This document shows positions 26,951 through 36,492 of a DNA stretch of 64,000 bases, in pieces. The notes beneath the pieces were generated by a model that was not told the origin of the DNA, ran no database searches, and saw only the letters and a list, made by a program, of their open reading frames with translations. The stretch spans positions 186,001 to 250,000 of the forward strand of contig NZ_CP115913.1 in assembly GCF_027938815.1 (NCBI RefSeq), written 5' to 3'. The position numbers were made by a program, and so were the translations under genes. The stretch is from Oceanirhabdus sp. W0125-5 (GTDB lineage: Bacteria; Bacillota; Clostridia; Clostridiales; Clostridiaceae). How positions within the stretch are numbered: position 1 is the first letter of the stretch; each line of letters starts with the position of its first letter.

Positions 26951-27282
26951 GTTATATCCCCTTTGTTTTTGTGTTTTTATTCCCTTTTATGTGTATATAT
27001 AAATTTATATGTAAAAAAAGGATTTACGTCGGCATTGTATTATCACATAATTTCTTTTTTGTAAATAATAGGTTTTATTTAATTTAATTTTTATGACCTT
27101 TATTAAACTTTTCTAATTTACTATATATACATTGGCTTTTAACTAACTACCAATATTGCTTTCTTAAGCTTGATTCAACTTATGCATTACTCTTATTCTT
27201 TTGTACTTATAAAAAGAACCGAAAATACATTTTTACACGTTTACTATATTAATAAATTCAGTAAATATCCATAAATAATAAA
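26951..27282. other. Gene-free AT-rich DNA
   Basis: It contains the promoter region of the secreted-protein gene and no recognisable gene, RNA or repeat. Confidence 0.5.
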
Positions 27283-27306
27283 AGTGCCTCTTTACTCAGA
27301 GACACT
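27283..27306 (-). terminator. Terminator of the DUF1540-like gene
   Basis: On the minus strand AGTGTCTCT pairs with AGAGGCACT (one G-U pair) and is followed by TTTTATTATTT. Confidence 0.7.
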
Positions 27307-27323
27307 CTGTTAAATATATTTAA

Positions 27324-27479
27324 TTAACCCCTACCCTCAAAATTCCCACAATTAGTGTCAATTGCACCCTTTGGATCTATATTGTTTTTCTTTATGTGAA
27401 TCTTAACAAGATTACAATGATGATATGCATTATCGTTATGTTTACATTCGCCTACAAAGCATTCTATACTTTTGTTCAT
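27324..27479 (-). CDS. DUF1540-like small Cys-rich protein
   Basis: This 51-residue protein begins MNKSIECFVGECKHNDNAYH and has four Cys (7, 12, 22, 44) with the spacing C-x4-C-x9-C then a late C-G-N-F, as in DUF1540 domains of clostridia. It may bind a metal; no function is established. The start follows AGAGGTGACCTT. Confidence 0.75.
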   Translation of the reverse strand: MNKSIECFVGECKHNDNAYHHCNLVKIHIKKNNIDPKGAIDTNCGNFEGRG

Positions 27480-27645
27480 AAGGTCACCTCTTATAAGTTT
27501 TTATATTTTTAATCATGTATTAGATATCTACCGTAAATTTAATTTATACACGTTCTAAAATCTCAAAGTTTCAATAAGTTTTAGAATTATATAAATTAAT
27601 TAATAAGCTAAGATATCTTTATTGTTATTTTTCCTTATGCTTTTT

Positions 27646-27807
27646 TTAATATACAAGTTCAAATGCTTCTTTTGGAGAACCACAATTAGGACAAACCCAA
27701 TCATAAGGCATTTCATCAAACTCAGTTCCCTCATCTATACCGCTGTCTCTATGACCAATTTCAGGATCATATAAAAAACCACATACGGAACAAATATAAC
27801 TATCCAT
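27646..27807 (-). CDS. Rubredoxin
   Basis: This 53-residue protein has the iron-binding pairs CSVCGFLYDPEIG and WVCPNCGSPKEAFE and ends FELVY, the full length of a rubredoxin. It carries single electrons between reductases and oxygen- or peroxide-reducing enzymes in anaerobes. The start follows GGAGGAATGAAA. It is followed 167 bp later by the DUF1540-like gene on the same strand. Confidence 0.95.
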   Translation of the reverse strand: MDSYICSVCGFLYDPEIGHRDSGIDEGTEFDEMPYDWVCPNCGSPKEAFELVY

Positions 27808-27959
27808 TTTCATTCCTCCAGATTAATCTCTCAACTCTATAATATAATTTATATAGGTTTTTTGTTAAATATTACTTAAATATTTTCAATATTATTTTAT
27901 AATTTCAATTTACTGGATATAATTATGTTATATATAATTATATGAAAGGTGTGTTTTAT

Positions 27960-28610
27960 ATGAATATCCAAAAATTGTTTGATAAATACAACCATTTTTT
28001 ATACTTGCTATTATTCATTCCTACACTAATAATATTTACTCTTCTACAAGCATATATTGATCCTCAATATATCATGCATTCTCAAATAGATGATCATATA
28101 CCATTTATAAGTGGTTTTATTGTTTTTTATGTGATTTGGTACGCCTATATAGGTTGGTGTTTCATATACATGGGAATACGTTCTAAAGATGAATTTATGA
28201 GATTTTTTAAGTTTATATTTTGGGGAACATTAATAAGTTATTTAATATATATTCTCTTTCCTAATGGTCAAAATCTAAGGAATCCATTAGCAACAACTGA
28301 TGCTTTTTCCTACACAATAAATTTGATTAGATCCGTTGATCCTCCAACTAACGTTTTCCCTAGCCTACATGTTTATAATTCACTAGGGGTATTTTTCGCT
28401 GTATCCAGCTATTTCAGAAATGATAAAAAATATTTTAGTATTTCTGTTCATCTTATATTATCTTTGCTTATATGCGCCTCTACAGTGTTTATAAAGCAGC
28501 ATTCAATATTAGACGTTATTGCTTCTACTATTTTAGCATTTTTACTCTATTTTATAATTTACTTGATTCCTAGACTTCAATCTAAATCAGAGGTATCTGA
28601 AATAAAATAA
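27960..28610 (+). CDS. PAP2 family membrane phosphatase
   Basis: Starting at the ATG at 27960 (behind AAAGGTG) the protein has 216 residues and about six membrane helices. The PAP2 motifs are VFPSLHVYNS (motif 2) and STVFIKQHSILDVIAS (motif 3, with catalytic His). Motif 1 is degenerate (YILFPNGQNLRNPL). Members dephosphorylate phosphatidic acid, undecaprenyl pyrophosphate or other lipid phosphates on the outer membrane face. The substrate is not evident. Confidence 0.85.
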   Translation: MNIQKLFDKYNHFLYLLLFIPTLIIFTLLQAYIDPQYIMHSQIDDHIPFISGFIVFYVIWYAYIGWCFIYMGIRSKDEFMRFFKFIFWGTLISYLIYILFPNGQNLRNPLATTDAFSYTINLIRSVDPPTNVFPSLHVYNSLGVFFAVSSYFRNDKKYFSISVHLILSLLICASTVFIKQHSILDVIASTILAFLLYFIIYLIPRLQSKSEVSEIK

Positions 28611-28637
28611 AAAGCAAATGCTTACCGCATTTGCTTT
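28611..28637. terminator. Bidirectional terminator, PAP2 gene / BCCT transporter
   Basis: AAAGCAAATGC (28611-28621) and GCATTTGCTTT (28627-28637) form a perfect 11-bp stem between two converging genes. Confidence 0.85.
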
Positions 28638-28643
28638 AAAAAT

Positions 28644-30149
28644 TCAACATAAATCCTGATCCACCATTTTAACAAATGATATCACCATTGCTATTAAAAT
28701 AAATATAACAGGTATGGAAGTAATAATGGAAGTTGTTTGTATAGTTGAAAGTGGTCCCTCAATGATAAGTAATGTTGCAGGCAAAAATGCTAATGTAAAT
28801 GCCCAAAACAATCTATTCCATTTAGCAGGTTCCTGATTTTCTAGTATCTTTTTTGATGTTACAGAAGCTAGTATATATGAAACTGAATCAAAGGTAGTTG
28901 CAGTAAATACAATCGCTACAACAGAAAATAAACAAATAATAATTTTGTTGAACTTTAATGTACTTAATACGCTCATAATTGCTGTTGGTGCTCCACTTTC
29001 ATTTAATATTTGAACAACATTTAGCTTGTTAGTTATTTGTAAGTGTAACCCTAGATTCCCCAATACAATAAACATCAAAGCACAGCCTAAAGTTCCATAT
29101 ATTATAGAACCCATTATAACACCACGTACTGTTCTCCCTTTTGAAATTCTTGCAATAAATAATCCTAATAGAGGTGCTGAAATTATCCACCATGCCCAAT
29201 AAAACACTGTCCAACTTTCAGGAAATCCTGAATTCATAACAGGATCCATCCAAGTACTCATTCTGAAAAAATTCTGTACCAATATACCCATGCTTGTTGT
29301 ACCCATTTTTATAAAAAACATAGTTGGTCCTGTAATAAATATAAATATTAAGATTGCAAACATCAAATACACATTAATATTACTTAAAACCTGTATTCCT
29401 TTTTTAAGGCCAGAATATGCACTTATTGAAAATATCAAAGTAACTATAATAAGTGCTATTAATTTTAATTCTAAGTTAACAGGTATACCTGTTAACTTAC
29501 TTATTCCTGCGGCAATCATTGGTGTTCCTAAGCCTAAACTTGTTGCTGTAGCCCCAATAGCTCCAAAGATGAAAAGTACATCAACAAATTTACCTAATAA
29601 TCCATCAGCTCTATTACCTATAATAACTCTAAGAGTTTCACTAATCTTAAATACATGTTCTTTTCTTACATAATAACAATATGCCAAAGGTAATGCAGGT
29701 AAAGAATACAATGCCCAACCAATTGGACCCCAATGAAAGATTCCATAGGTAGCTGCAAACTCAACTGCTTTCCAAGATTCAGGTTCCATAGCAAATGGTG
29801 GCGACATATAATAATAAACCCACTCTATGGAGCCCCAATACATAACCCCTGCACCAATACCAGCACAAAAAAGCATACTTGCCCAACTGAAGTTGCTAAA
29901 TTCAGGCTTTTCATTTTCTTTTCCAAATACTATATTTCCATATTTACTAAAACTAAACCAAATAGCTATAAGAAATGCAATAAGTCCAGTCCAAATATTT
30001 AAAAATCCTAAATTATTTGTAGTATACTCAAATAAAGCATCTATAACATTAGAACCTTTTTCTGGAAAAAGAATAAGTGGTATACACACAATTAAAACAA
30101 ATGTTATTGATGAAAAAAAGGTAAATCTATCTATTCTAACTTTTTCCAT
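28644..30149 (-). CDS. BCCT family transporter, CaiT-like
   Basis: This 501-residue, 12-helix transporter carries the BCCT tryptophan segment (ESWTVFYWAWWIISAP) followed by GLFIARISKGRTVRG. Blocks GVMYWGSIEWVYYYMSPPF, HWGPIGWALYS and SLGLGTPM are closer to the carnitine/butyrobetaine exchanger CaiT than to betaine importers such as OpuD, judged by recalled sequence. It should move carnitine, betaine or related quaternary amines, possibly as an exchanger. It lies downstream of a second BCCT gene and near a carnitine acetyltransferase operon. The start follows GGGGGGATTATT. Confidence 0.88.
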   Translation of the reverse strand: MEKVRIDRFTFFSSITFVLIVCIPLILFPEKGSNVIDALFEYTTNNLGFLNIWTGLIAFLIAIWFSFSKYGNIVFGKENEKPEFSNFSWASMLFCAGIGAGVMYWGSIEWVYYYMSPPFAMEPESWKAVEFAATYGIFHWGPIGWALYSLPALPLAYCYYVRKEHVFKISETLRVIIGNRADGLLGKFVDVLFIFGAIGATATSLGLGTPMIAAGISKLTGIPVNLELKLIALIIVTLIFSISAYSGLKKGIQVLSNINVYLMFAILIFIFITGPTMFFIKMGTTSMGILVQNFFRMSTWMDPVMNSGFPESWTVFYWAWWIISAPLLGLFIARISKGRTVRGVIMGSIIYGTLGCALMFIVLGNLGLHLQITNKLNVVQILNESGAPTAIMSVLSTLKFNKIIICLFSVVAIVFTATTFDSVSYILASVTSKKILENQEPAKWNRLFWAFTLAFLPATLLIIEGPLSTIQTTSIITSIPVIFILIAMVISFVKMVDQDLC

Positions 30150-30188
30150 AATAATCCCCCCAAGTTATAAGTTTTCTAAATACGACTA

Positions 30189-30246
30189 AAACACTACCCC
30201 CTAAAACTTATTTCAAAATCAAGAAATAAGCATAGAGGTAGTGTTT
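30189..30246 (-). terminator. Nested hairpin after the small membrane protein gene
   Basis: AAACACTACC (30189-30198) pairs with GGTAGTGTTT (30237-30246). Inside it, CTTATTTC pairs with GAAATAAG. It separates the two BCCT transcription units. Confidence 0.6.
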
Positions 30247-30303
30247 ATTCATTTCAGTTTTTTATTAATCTCATAACATTATTTTTCTAATAAACAGAAT
30301 TTA

Positions 30304-30444
30304 TTATTCAACATCTTCTAATGCAAGCTTAACATTCCACACAATAAATCCTAATACTAGAATGATAAGAACAGCCTGTAATAAACTTGATCCTGTTGTT
30401 TGTGGAGTTGTCAAAGCCTTATCTAATCCTAATTTATCGATCAT
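30304..30444 (-). CDS. 46-residue single-helix membrane protein coupled to BCCT transporter
   Basis: The ATG at 30444 comes one base after the transporter's TAG, with AGGAAGGGG inside the transporter's last codons as ribosome binding site. The product reads MIDKLGLDKALTTPQTTGSS and then a membrane helix (LLQAVLIILVLGFIVWNVKL), ending in acidic residues. Tight translational coupling suggests an accessory subunit of the transporter. I do not know a named family. Confidence 0.7.
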   Translation of the reverse strand: MIDKLGLDKALTTPQTTGSSLLQAVLIILVLGFIVWNVKLALEDVE

Positions 30445-30445
30445 A

Positions 30446-31981
30446 CTATAACAGCCCCTTCCTATAATCGTTTCTAAGCTGACGTATTAAACCAGTAACC
30501 TGTAATATTACAAAGAATACATAAGGTACTCCTAAAAATACTGCAACTGCTTTTACTCCGCTTAGTGTACCTGTTACTACATTAGCAAATGAGATTGTCA
30601 CCATAATTATTGACCATATTATAGTTCTAGGTATTGGAGCATTCTCAGCACCATCACTAGTCATCATACTTAATGAAATAGCAGCACTTGTTGCTCCTGT
30701 AGCCAAGAATACAACAATTAATATAACAAATATAGGTCCTGTTATTGCAAACAACGGCAGTGACTGTAAAACCATTATGAATGATAAGTAAACATCATTT
30801 GGATTTTCTGTTACATATTTAGCAATCGCTCCATCTCCAGCAATATCATTTAATAGTCCGAATCCACCAAATACGCAGAACCAAAATACTAAGAAAGCAG
30901 TTGGAATTAAAATTGAAGCGGTAATAAATTGTCTTAAAGTTCTACCTTTAGAAATTCTAGCAATAAATACTCCCATGAAAGGTGTCCATGAAATCCACCA
31001 TATTAATGTTGTTAAAGGCCAATCATTAAACCATCCTTTATCCTGAAATACATAAGTATTAAAGCTTTGTGGTATAAGCTTAGTAACTGTAGTTCCTAAA
31101 GTAGTTAAAATTGTTTCCATAAAATATCTTGTTGGTCCAAATGAAAACACAAATAGTAATAATCCTATAGCAATGACAACATTAAGATCTCCTAATACTT
31201 TCATACCTTTTTTAACAGGTAATATTGCTGGTACTGTATATACAACAAATAGTATAAACAAGATTACTAATGATGAAGTTAAACCTGGAAATTGTTTTCC
31301 CGTTATAGCTTGTACACCGTTTTTAACTTGGAATACTCCCATACCAATTGAAGCAGCCATTGTTAATGCAGCTGCACTTGCTGCTGCTATATTTGTTATT
31401 TGACCTACTGTCTTACCCCATTTTTTATCTTTAAAGCCCTCTTCGATAGGAGTTCCAGGCAAGAATTTTGCTCCTCTATGGTAAGTAAAATATCCAATAA
31501 CTAATCCCGAAAGAGTATAAATAGTCCACGCTGGTAATCCCCAGTTAAATAATGATAACATCAATGCATTTTTTGCGGCTTCTGCCTTTTCATATCCACC
31601 AGCTAAACCAAGTGGTGAACTTAAATAGTGAACCATTGGCTCTGCAACACCAAAGTTAACTAAACCAACCCCTATACCAGCTGTAAACAACATTCCTATC
31701 CATGAAAATGTTGAAAACTCTGGTTTTTCATCTTTTGGTCCTAATTTTATTTTTCCATACTTACTAAATGCAAGGTAAAAACAAATTACAAGAAAAACTA
31801 ATGGCAATACAATAGTAAACCAGTTAAACGTCCCATGGAATTTATATACTAAATCCCATAATGTATTTGTTAAACTTGAAGGATTTACTACTGCCCAAAC
31901 AGAAAAAATTGCTGTAAAACCTGCAGCTATCCAAAACAGACCAGAAGCTTTTGTTTTATTCTTCACATTCTCCTTCTTCAT
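30446..31981 (-). CDS. BCCT family transporter, betaine/carnitine/choline type
   Basis: This 511-residue transporter with 12 predicted helices has the family signature TTLIWWISWTPFMGVFIARI followed by SKGRTLRQF. Its GIGVGLVNFGVAEPMVHYLS block is nearer to OpuD/BetP-type betaine importers than to CaiT. It imports a quaternary ammonium compound by Na+ or H+ symport. It is divergent from the AraC-GH39 regulator gene and followed by a coupled small membrane protein gene. The start follows AAAGGAGAA. Confidence 0.9.
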   Translation of the reverse strand: MKKENVKNKTKASGLFWIAAGFTAIFSVWAVVNPSSLTNTLWDLVYKFHGTFNWFTIVLPLVFLVICFYLAFSKYGKIKLGPKDEKPEFSTFSWIGMLFTAGIGVGLVNFGVAEPMVHYLSSPLGLAGGYEKAEAAKNALMLSLFNWGLPAWTIYTLSGLVIGYFTYHRGAKFLPGTPIEEGFKDKKWGKTVGQITNIAAASAAALTMAASIGMGVFQVKNGVQAITGKQFPGLTSSLVILFILFVVYTVPAILPVKKGMKVLGDLNVVIAIGLLLFVFSFGPTRYFMETILTTLGTTVTKLIPQSFNTYVFQDKGWFNDWPLTTLIWWISWTPFMGVFIARISKGRTLRQFITASILIPTAFLVFWFCVFGGFGLLNDIAGDGAIAKYVTENPNDVYLSFIMVLQSLPLFAITGPIFVILIVVFLATGATSAAISLSMMTSDGAENAPIPRTIIWSIIMVTISFANVVTGTLSGVKAVAVFLGVPYVFFVILQVTGLIRQLRNDYRKGLL

Positions 31982-32087
31982 TACATATTCTCCTTTCAGA
32001 TAATAAAAAAATAAGTGCTATTTTTCATAGAAATTTACCTAAATCTAAAAATTTCAGATATAAAGTATACATTGCAGCTGCGATTAC

Positions 32088-32218
32088 TTATTCTGATTTT
32101 AATAAATCTTCTAAGTTTTTTAGAGATTCTATTATATTATTATAATACTCCAATGATACGTATCGCCTAAACCTTCTTTTTGTTCTAATAATAGACTTAA
32201 TTTATCTTTTTTAGACAT
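32088..32218 (-). pseudogene. Small reading frame with a one-base deletion upstream of the BCCT gene
   Basis: From ATG at 32218 the minus strand reads MSKKDKLSLLLEQKEGLGDT, then YHWS and soon a stop. Restoring one G would continue as EYYNNIESLKNLEDLLKSE and end at 32088, giving 43 residues. It lies about 105 bp before the transporter start on the same strand. It may be a decayed small gene or a leader. The family is unknown. Confidence 0.35.
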
Positions 32219-32331
32219 ACTTCTTTCTTAACAACAAATTTTCTCGCTCATACAGTCTTTTTTTGTTATAATTAATTTAATAAAATGTTCACAATCTGTG
32301 TGCTTTATTAATTAGATAAGGGGGATATTTG

Positions 32332-34575
32332 ATGGAAAAACATGAACTTTTTGATCATAGAGGAGATTTACCCTTTTATTTTAAAATTTTAAATAAAAGT
32401 CAGTATCAAATGGCATGGCATAAAGAAATTGAAATTATTTTAGTACTGGAAGGAACTTTAAATATAACTTTAGGAGATGAAACATATACACTTAAAAGTA
32501 ATGACTTCTTTCTAATAAATAGTAATGAAGGTCATAGTATAACTCAAGCTGATGAAAATTCTATTATATTATCCCTAAGTTTAGATACTTTATTTTTTAA
32601 AAAACACTACCCTAAGCTATTGGAAACCTATATAGACTGCAAGTGTTTTTTTACAAAAGAAAAAAACAAAAAATATGAATTTGTAAGACATTGTATAGCA
32701 AAAATGTTATCAATTCTTCATGAAAAAAATGATTATTATCAATTTTATTTATTAAAGGAATCCCTAACTTTACTTGAATATCTTCTATGTAATTTTAAAA
32801 AAGACTATCATAATGCTAACAAATCTTTTAATAGACCCGCTTTGAATAGATTAAAAAGAATTTTAAACTATATTGATAATAATTACACACAAAAAATCAC
32901 CTTATCTGATATAGCAAGCTTAGAATATATTAGTATTTACTATCTTTCAAAACTATTTAAAGAACACTTAGGAATTGGCTTTCATGAATATCTAAATCAA
33001 TATAGACTTAATAAATCTATGAATGATTTATTAAATACCAATAAGAATATAATTGATATTGCTTTAGATAATGGGTTTCCTAATGCAAAATCATATACTA
33101 AAATATTTAAAGAAAAATATAAATTAACACCAGATGTATTTAGAAAAAATTTAACCCCTACGAATTCTTTCACTGATAATATTTCATTAACACTCTCTGA
33201 TTATGCTCAAAATGTAATAGAGCAATTTATTAAAGAACAAGAAATTCATATTAATAAGGATTCTATTAAAACTTCTTCTATTGATATTGATACAAATAAA
33301 ACTTTAGGAAAATATAACTCATTCCATAAGATTCTTCATTTTGACTTGGCATATGACAACTTAAATACAAATTGGCAATATAATCTTCAAAAGATACAAA
33401 GTGAAATTAAATTTGATTATATTAAACTAAGTGGAATTTTCACAGAAGGTATGTATTTTTATAACAAAGAAGATAATCTATATAACTGGTTTAATATCGA
33501 TATTTTACTTGATTTTTTTATTAAAATTGGTCTAAAACCTTATATAGAGCTGTACTATACTTCAAAAAAATATACTTTGAAAACATGGCATATTCTACTG
33601 GAAAAATTCATTTCTCATTGTATTGACAGGTATGGAATTACAGAAGTAGAAACATGGAAATTTGAATTATCAGGTGAAAATCGCAGCTATGAAAACTCTA
33701 TTGATTTATACACAAAAACATTAAATATTATAGAAAAAAAATTTAAAACACTAAAACTTGGAATTCTCTTTGTTCCAGCTTCAAATTTTGAAGAACGTTA
33801 TTTTTTAATAAATTTTAAAAATAGAAAACTAGACTTCATGTCTATTGAAATGACACATGAAGCGTATATTAAGAAAAAAAGACTTGTAAAATCTCTAATA
33901 AATAATATAAAAAAAATGAATCTGAAACCTTATTTTATAAAAACTGAAACTACTCATTATTTAAATGATTCTTGCTTTAAAGCTTCTCAATTAGTAAATG
34001 AAATATTAAATGATTTTCAGGATGCAAATAGACAAGTAAGTTTTATTGATAACTTAAAAAGCTCAAAAATGTTTTATGGTGGCTTAGGCATATTAACATA
34101 TAACGGATTAAAAAAACCCATATACAATGCTTATTTTTTATTATCAAAACTTACAGGGGAAATTGTTGCAAAAGATAAAAATTATATAGTACTTAAACAG
34201 GATAACAAATTACAAATTCTACTATACAATTCTTCTGAAAACGAAGATCATTATAACCTGAACTTTCAGCAATATTTAAGTGCAAAAGAAATATTGGTAG
34301 ATAAGAATAAAAAAATTAAATTAAATCTTGACTTAGATAAAGGATTATATAAGTTCAAGTATTATACACTTTGTAGTGAGCGTGGTTCAATTTTTGATGC
34401 ATGGACTAAAATTGCATCACCTAATATTTTAACCGAAGAAGATGCTCAATATCTAACTTATAAAGAACAACTAGACATAAACATTAAAACACTTCATATA
34501 AACAATACTGCAACCATTGAAGAGTTTCTAGGTAATGATACTATAAAATTAATTGAAATAGAAGGAATCCACTAA
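32332..34575 (+). CDS. AraC family regulator fused to a GH39-like domain
   Basis: The 747-residue protein starts at the ATG at 32332 (GGGGGAT site). It has an N-terminal cupin sensor (about residues 15-85), an AraC double helix-turn-helix at about 175-275 (LSDIASLEYISIYYLSKLFK, IIDIALDNGFPNAKSYTKIF), then a (beta/alpha)8-like region and a beta-sandwich tail as in GH39 xylosidase-like proteins. The acid/base position is kept (FELSGENR, near residue 450, for FEVWNEPN), and a TETTHYLNDS segment sits where the nucleophile lies. The domain may sense or cleave a glycan. It faces both the BCCT gene and the carnitine acetyltransferase operon, which it may regulate. Confidence 0.85.
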   Translation: MEKHELFDHRGDLPFYFKILNKSQYQMAWHKEIEIILVLEGTLNITLGDETYTLKSNDFFLINSNEGHSITQADENSIILSLSLDTLFFKKHYPKLLETYIDCKCFFTKEKNKKYEFVRHCIAKMLSILHEKNDYYQFYLLKESLTLLEYLLCNFKKDYHNANKSFNRPALNRLKRILNYIDNNYTQKITLSDIASLEYISIYYLSKLFKEHLGIGFHEYLNQYRLNKSMNDLLNTNKNIIDIALDNGFPNAKSYTKIFKEKYKLTPDVFRKNLTPTNSFTDNISLTLSDYAQNVIEQFIKEQEIHINKDSIKTSSIDIDTNKTLGKYNSFHKILHFDLAYDNLNTNWQYNLQKIQSEIKFDYIKLSGIFTEGMYFYNKEDNLYNWFNIDILLDFFIKIGLKPYIELYYTSKKYTLKTWHILLEKFISHCIDRYGITEVETWKFELSGENRSYENSIDLYTKTLNIIEKKFKTLKLGILFVPASNFEERYFLINFKNRKLDFMSIEMTHEAYIKKKRLVKSLINNIKKMNLKPYFIKTETTHYLNDSCFKASQLVNEILNDFQDANRQVSFIDNLKSSKMFYGGLGILTYNGLKKPIYNAYFLLSKLTGEIVAKDKNYIVLKQDNKLQILLYNSSENEDHYNLNFQQYLSAKEILVDKNKKIKLNLDLDKGLYKFKYYTLCSERGSIFDAWTKIASPNILTEEDAQYLTYKEQLDINIKTLHINNTATIEEFLGNDTIKLIEIEGIH

Positions 34576-34592
34576 CTTTAATTAATTTTAAG

Positions 34593-34648
34593 ACAAGCCT
34601 ATATTCTGAGAATTTATTGAATTAATTATCTCAAAATCATAGGCTTGT
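34593..34648. terminator. Bidirectional terminator between regulator and carnitine acetyltransferase genes
   Basis: ACAAGCCTAT (34593-34602) pairs with ATAGGCTTGT (34639-34648), with an inner TGAGA/TCTCA stem. T-rich tracts follow. Confidence 0.7.
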
Positions 34649-34666
34649 TTTAATATTTAAACTAAT

Positions 34667-36457
34667 TTATTTTTTATTTATTGCAATTTCTTTCAAATCA
34701 ATTAATGATTCTTTTATATAACAAGTTAATTTTTCAGCATTTTCTTTGTTAACAGTTTTACTAGTCACACAAAGAGAAATTCTATCATTTTTAATACTAT
34801 ATCCCACTCCAAAACCATCTTCTACTACTGGTCCAAATCCAAAGTATTCAATAAACTCCGCACCTAATCCGCTAGTAGATATAAAATCATGTTTTAGTTT
34901 TAAATATGCTTCATCTTTAAAAATTGCAGGTACTTCATTAATTCCAAGTTCTTCTCCGAAATGCTTGTACATCATAAGTAATCCATATAAATGCCTTTCT
35001 ACTCCATAACCCTTTTGACAATCTTTTATACGATTAATATGAGCTTCAAAAGCATCATTCATTAACTCATTTAAGACTTTATAATTTTCTTTCTTATCTA
35101 CAAAAGACTTAACAAAATTTAGTACTTTTAAATTTACAGGTCTAGTACATTCTGTACGCCCTTCATTAAATGTACGCACAGCAACAGCTTCATATGTGCT
35201 TCTTAAAGTACCAAATAATCGATATTGTGCAAGCTGTAAAGCTAAGTGGAAAAACGCATCTGGACTAGCCCCTAACTTCTTAATTTCTTTTTTTCCAAAG
35301 TCTATAAAATCAAGGATTTCAATATGACAATCTTGATTGTTTTTTAAGTGTTCTTCTCTTAATTTATTTAGTGTTTCTTGAATATCACACGAAATTTCCC
35401 AATCTAATTTTTTTATTGAAGAATTATTTGTTATTTCTTCTTTTGTTACATCTTCTTTTATTATATCTTCCTTTTCCAATACGTTATTGATACGATTTAA
35501 TATATTTATCCATGTACTTCCATCAACTGCAGTGTGTTCAAGGTTGAATCCAATTTCTCCATTTAAATTCATAACTAATTGACAACTCTTATCAAAGTAA
35601 CGATTTCTTCCATCTGAACAAAGTAAATTTCTTATAGTTTCATCTAATCCTTTACTCTCTTCATCTATACAAATAGCAAATATTGCATCTTCAATTATAC
35701 TTAAATTTTCTTCATTTAGTTTTGAGGCTTTAATTTCTCTGTATATTTTACTACACTCATCTCTTGAAGCAGTAGTTATAATTCCAATGTTATTTCCTTC
35801 TTTACTAAAGTTAGAATTTATAAGATTTTGAATAGAATTAGTTATTTTATTACTAGGAATTAATTCTCCATCCTCATTTGATATATCTAATTTATATATA
35901 TTTCCTTTAAACAGAATCACAATATATTGCTTCTTATTATTAAAGTCACCTATTTTATATTCGTCTCTCTTTTCCTTTGCAATACGAGTTGCTTTTAAAA
36001 TATTTTTATACTGATCCATACATAATGGTGTATCTTTGATTTTTTCAGGTTTTAAAGTTTCATTTGCTACTTCTTCATAAATTTTACCGAGCTCAAAAGT
36101 AATGATTCCAGCTATTTGAGGCATAGAATATTTCGATTTCAAATGCTCTATTTTTAATTTAAAGAAATAACTCATATTTATAACAATAGGGTCACGATAT
36201 TCAAGATACATATCATCCCAAAATGGTTTTAACCAACTACCTTCAGTCTCTTCATTCCACTTTATCAATCTCTTTTGAAGTATTAACCCAGTACTGTTAT
36301 TTGATGATAAAAAATCTTTTAAAACTTCTTTACTCTTCCCAAATTGTTCTTCTGAAACCAATGGCTTTATCCATTGAAGAAACTTTTCCCCAGTCTCTAT
36401 TAAATCTGGAACTGGTAATGATGGTAAATCTTTTTTATACATAAACATGTTTTCCAT
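34667..36457 (-). CDS. Carnitine O-acetyltransferase (choline/carnitine acyltransferase family)
   Basis: The 596 residues match the length of animal carnitine acetyltransferases, unusual for a bacterium. The catalytic His is in NLEHTAVDGS (His308). TYEAVAVRTFNEGRTECTRP (421-440), YGVERHLYGL (484-493), an STS motif (527-529) and FGFGPVVEDGFGVGY are also diagnostic. Thr435 in GRT and Arg488 in ERHL correspond to the mammalian residues that bind the carnitine carboxylate (choline acetyltransferase has Val and Asn), so carnitine is the likely partner. It transfers acetyl between carnitine and CoA. It is the last gene after pta and ackA, 35 bp downstream of ackA. Confidence 0.88.
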   Translation of the reverse strand: MENMFMYKKDLPSLPVPDLIETGEKFLQWIKPLVSEEQFGKSKEVLKDFLSSNNSTGLILQKRLIKWNEETEGSWLKPFWDDMYLEYRDPIVINMSYFFKLKIEHLKSKYSMPQIAGIITFELGKIYEEVANETLKPEKIKDTPLCMDQYKNILKATRIAKEKRDEYKIGDFNNKKQYIVILFKGNIYKLDISNEDGELIPSNKITNSIQNLINSNFSKEGNNIGIITTASRDECSKIYREIKASKLNEENLSIIEDAIFAICIDEESKGLDETIRNLLCSDGRNRYFDKSCQLVMNLNGEIGFNLEHTAVDGSTWINILNRINNVLEKEDIIKEDVTKEEITNNSSIKKLDWEISCDIQETLNKLREEHLKNNQDCHIEILDFIDFGKKEIKKLGASPDAFFHLALQLAQYRLFGTLRSTYEAVAVRTFNEGRTECTRPVNLKVLNFVKSFVDKKENYKVLNELMNDAFEAHINRIKDCQKGYGVERHLYGLLMMYKHFGEELGINEVPAIFKDEAYLKLKHDFISTSGLGAEFIEYFGFGPVVEDGFGVGYSIKNDRISLCVTSKTVNKENAEKLTCYIKESLIDLKEIAINKK

Positions 36458-36492
36458 AATTATTTCGCCTCCAAAACAATCTATAAATACAC

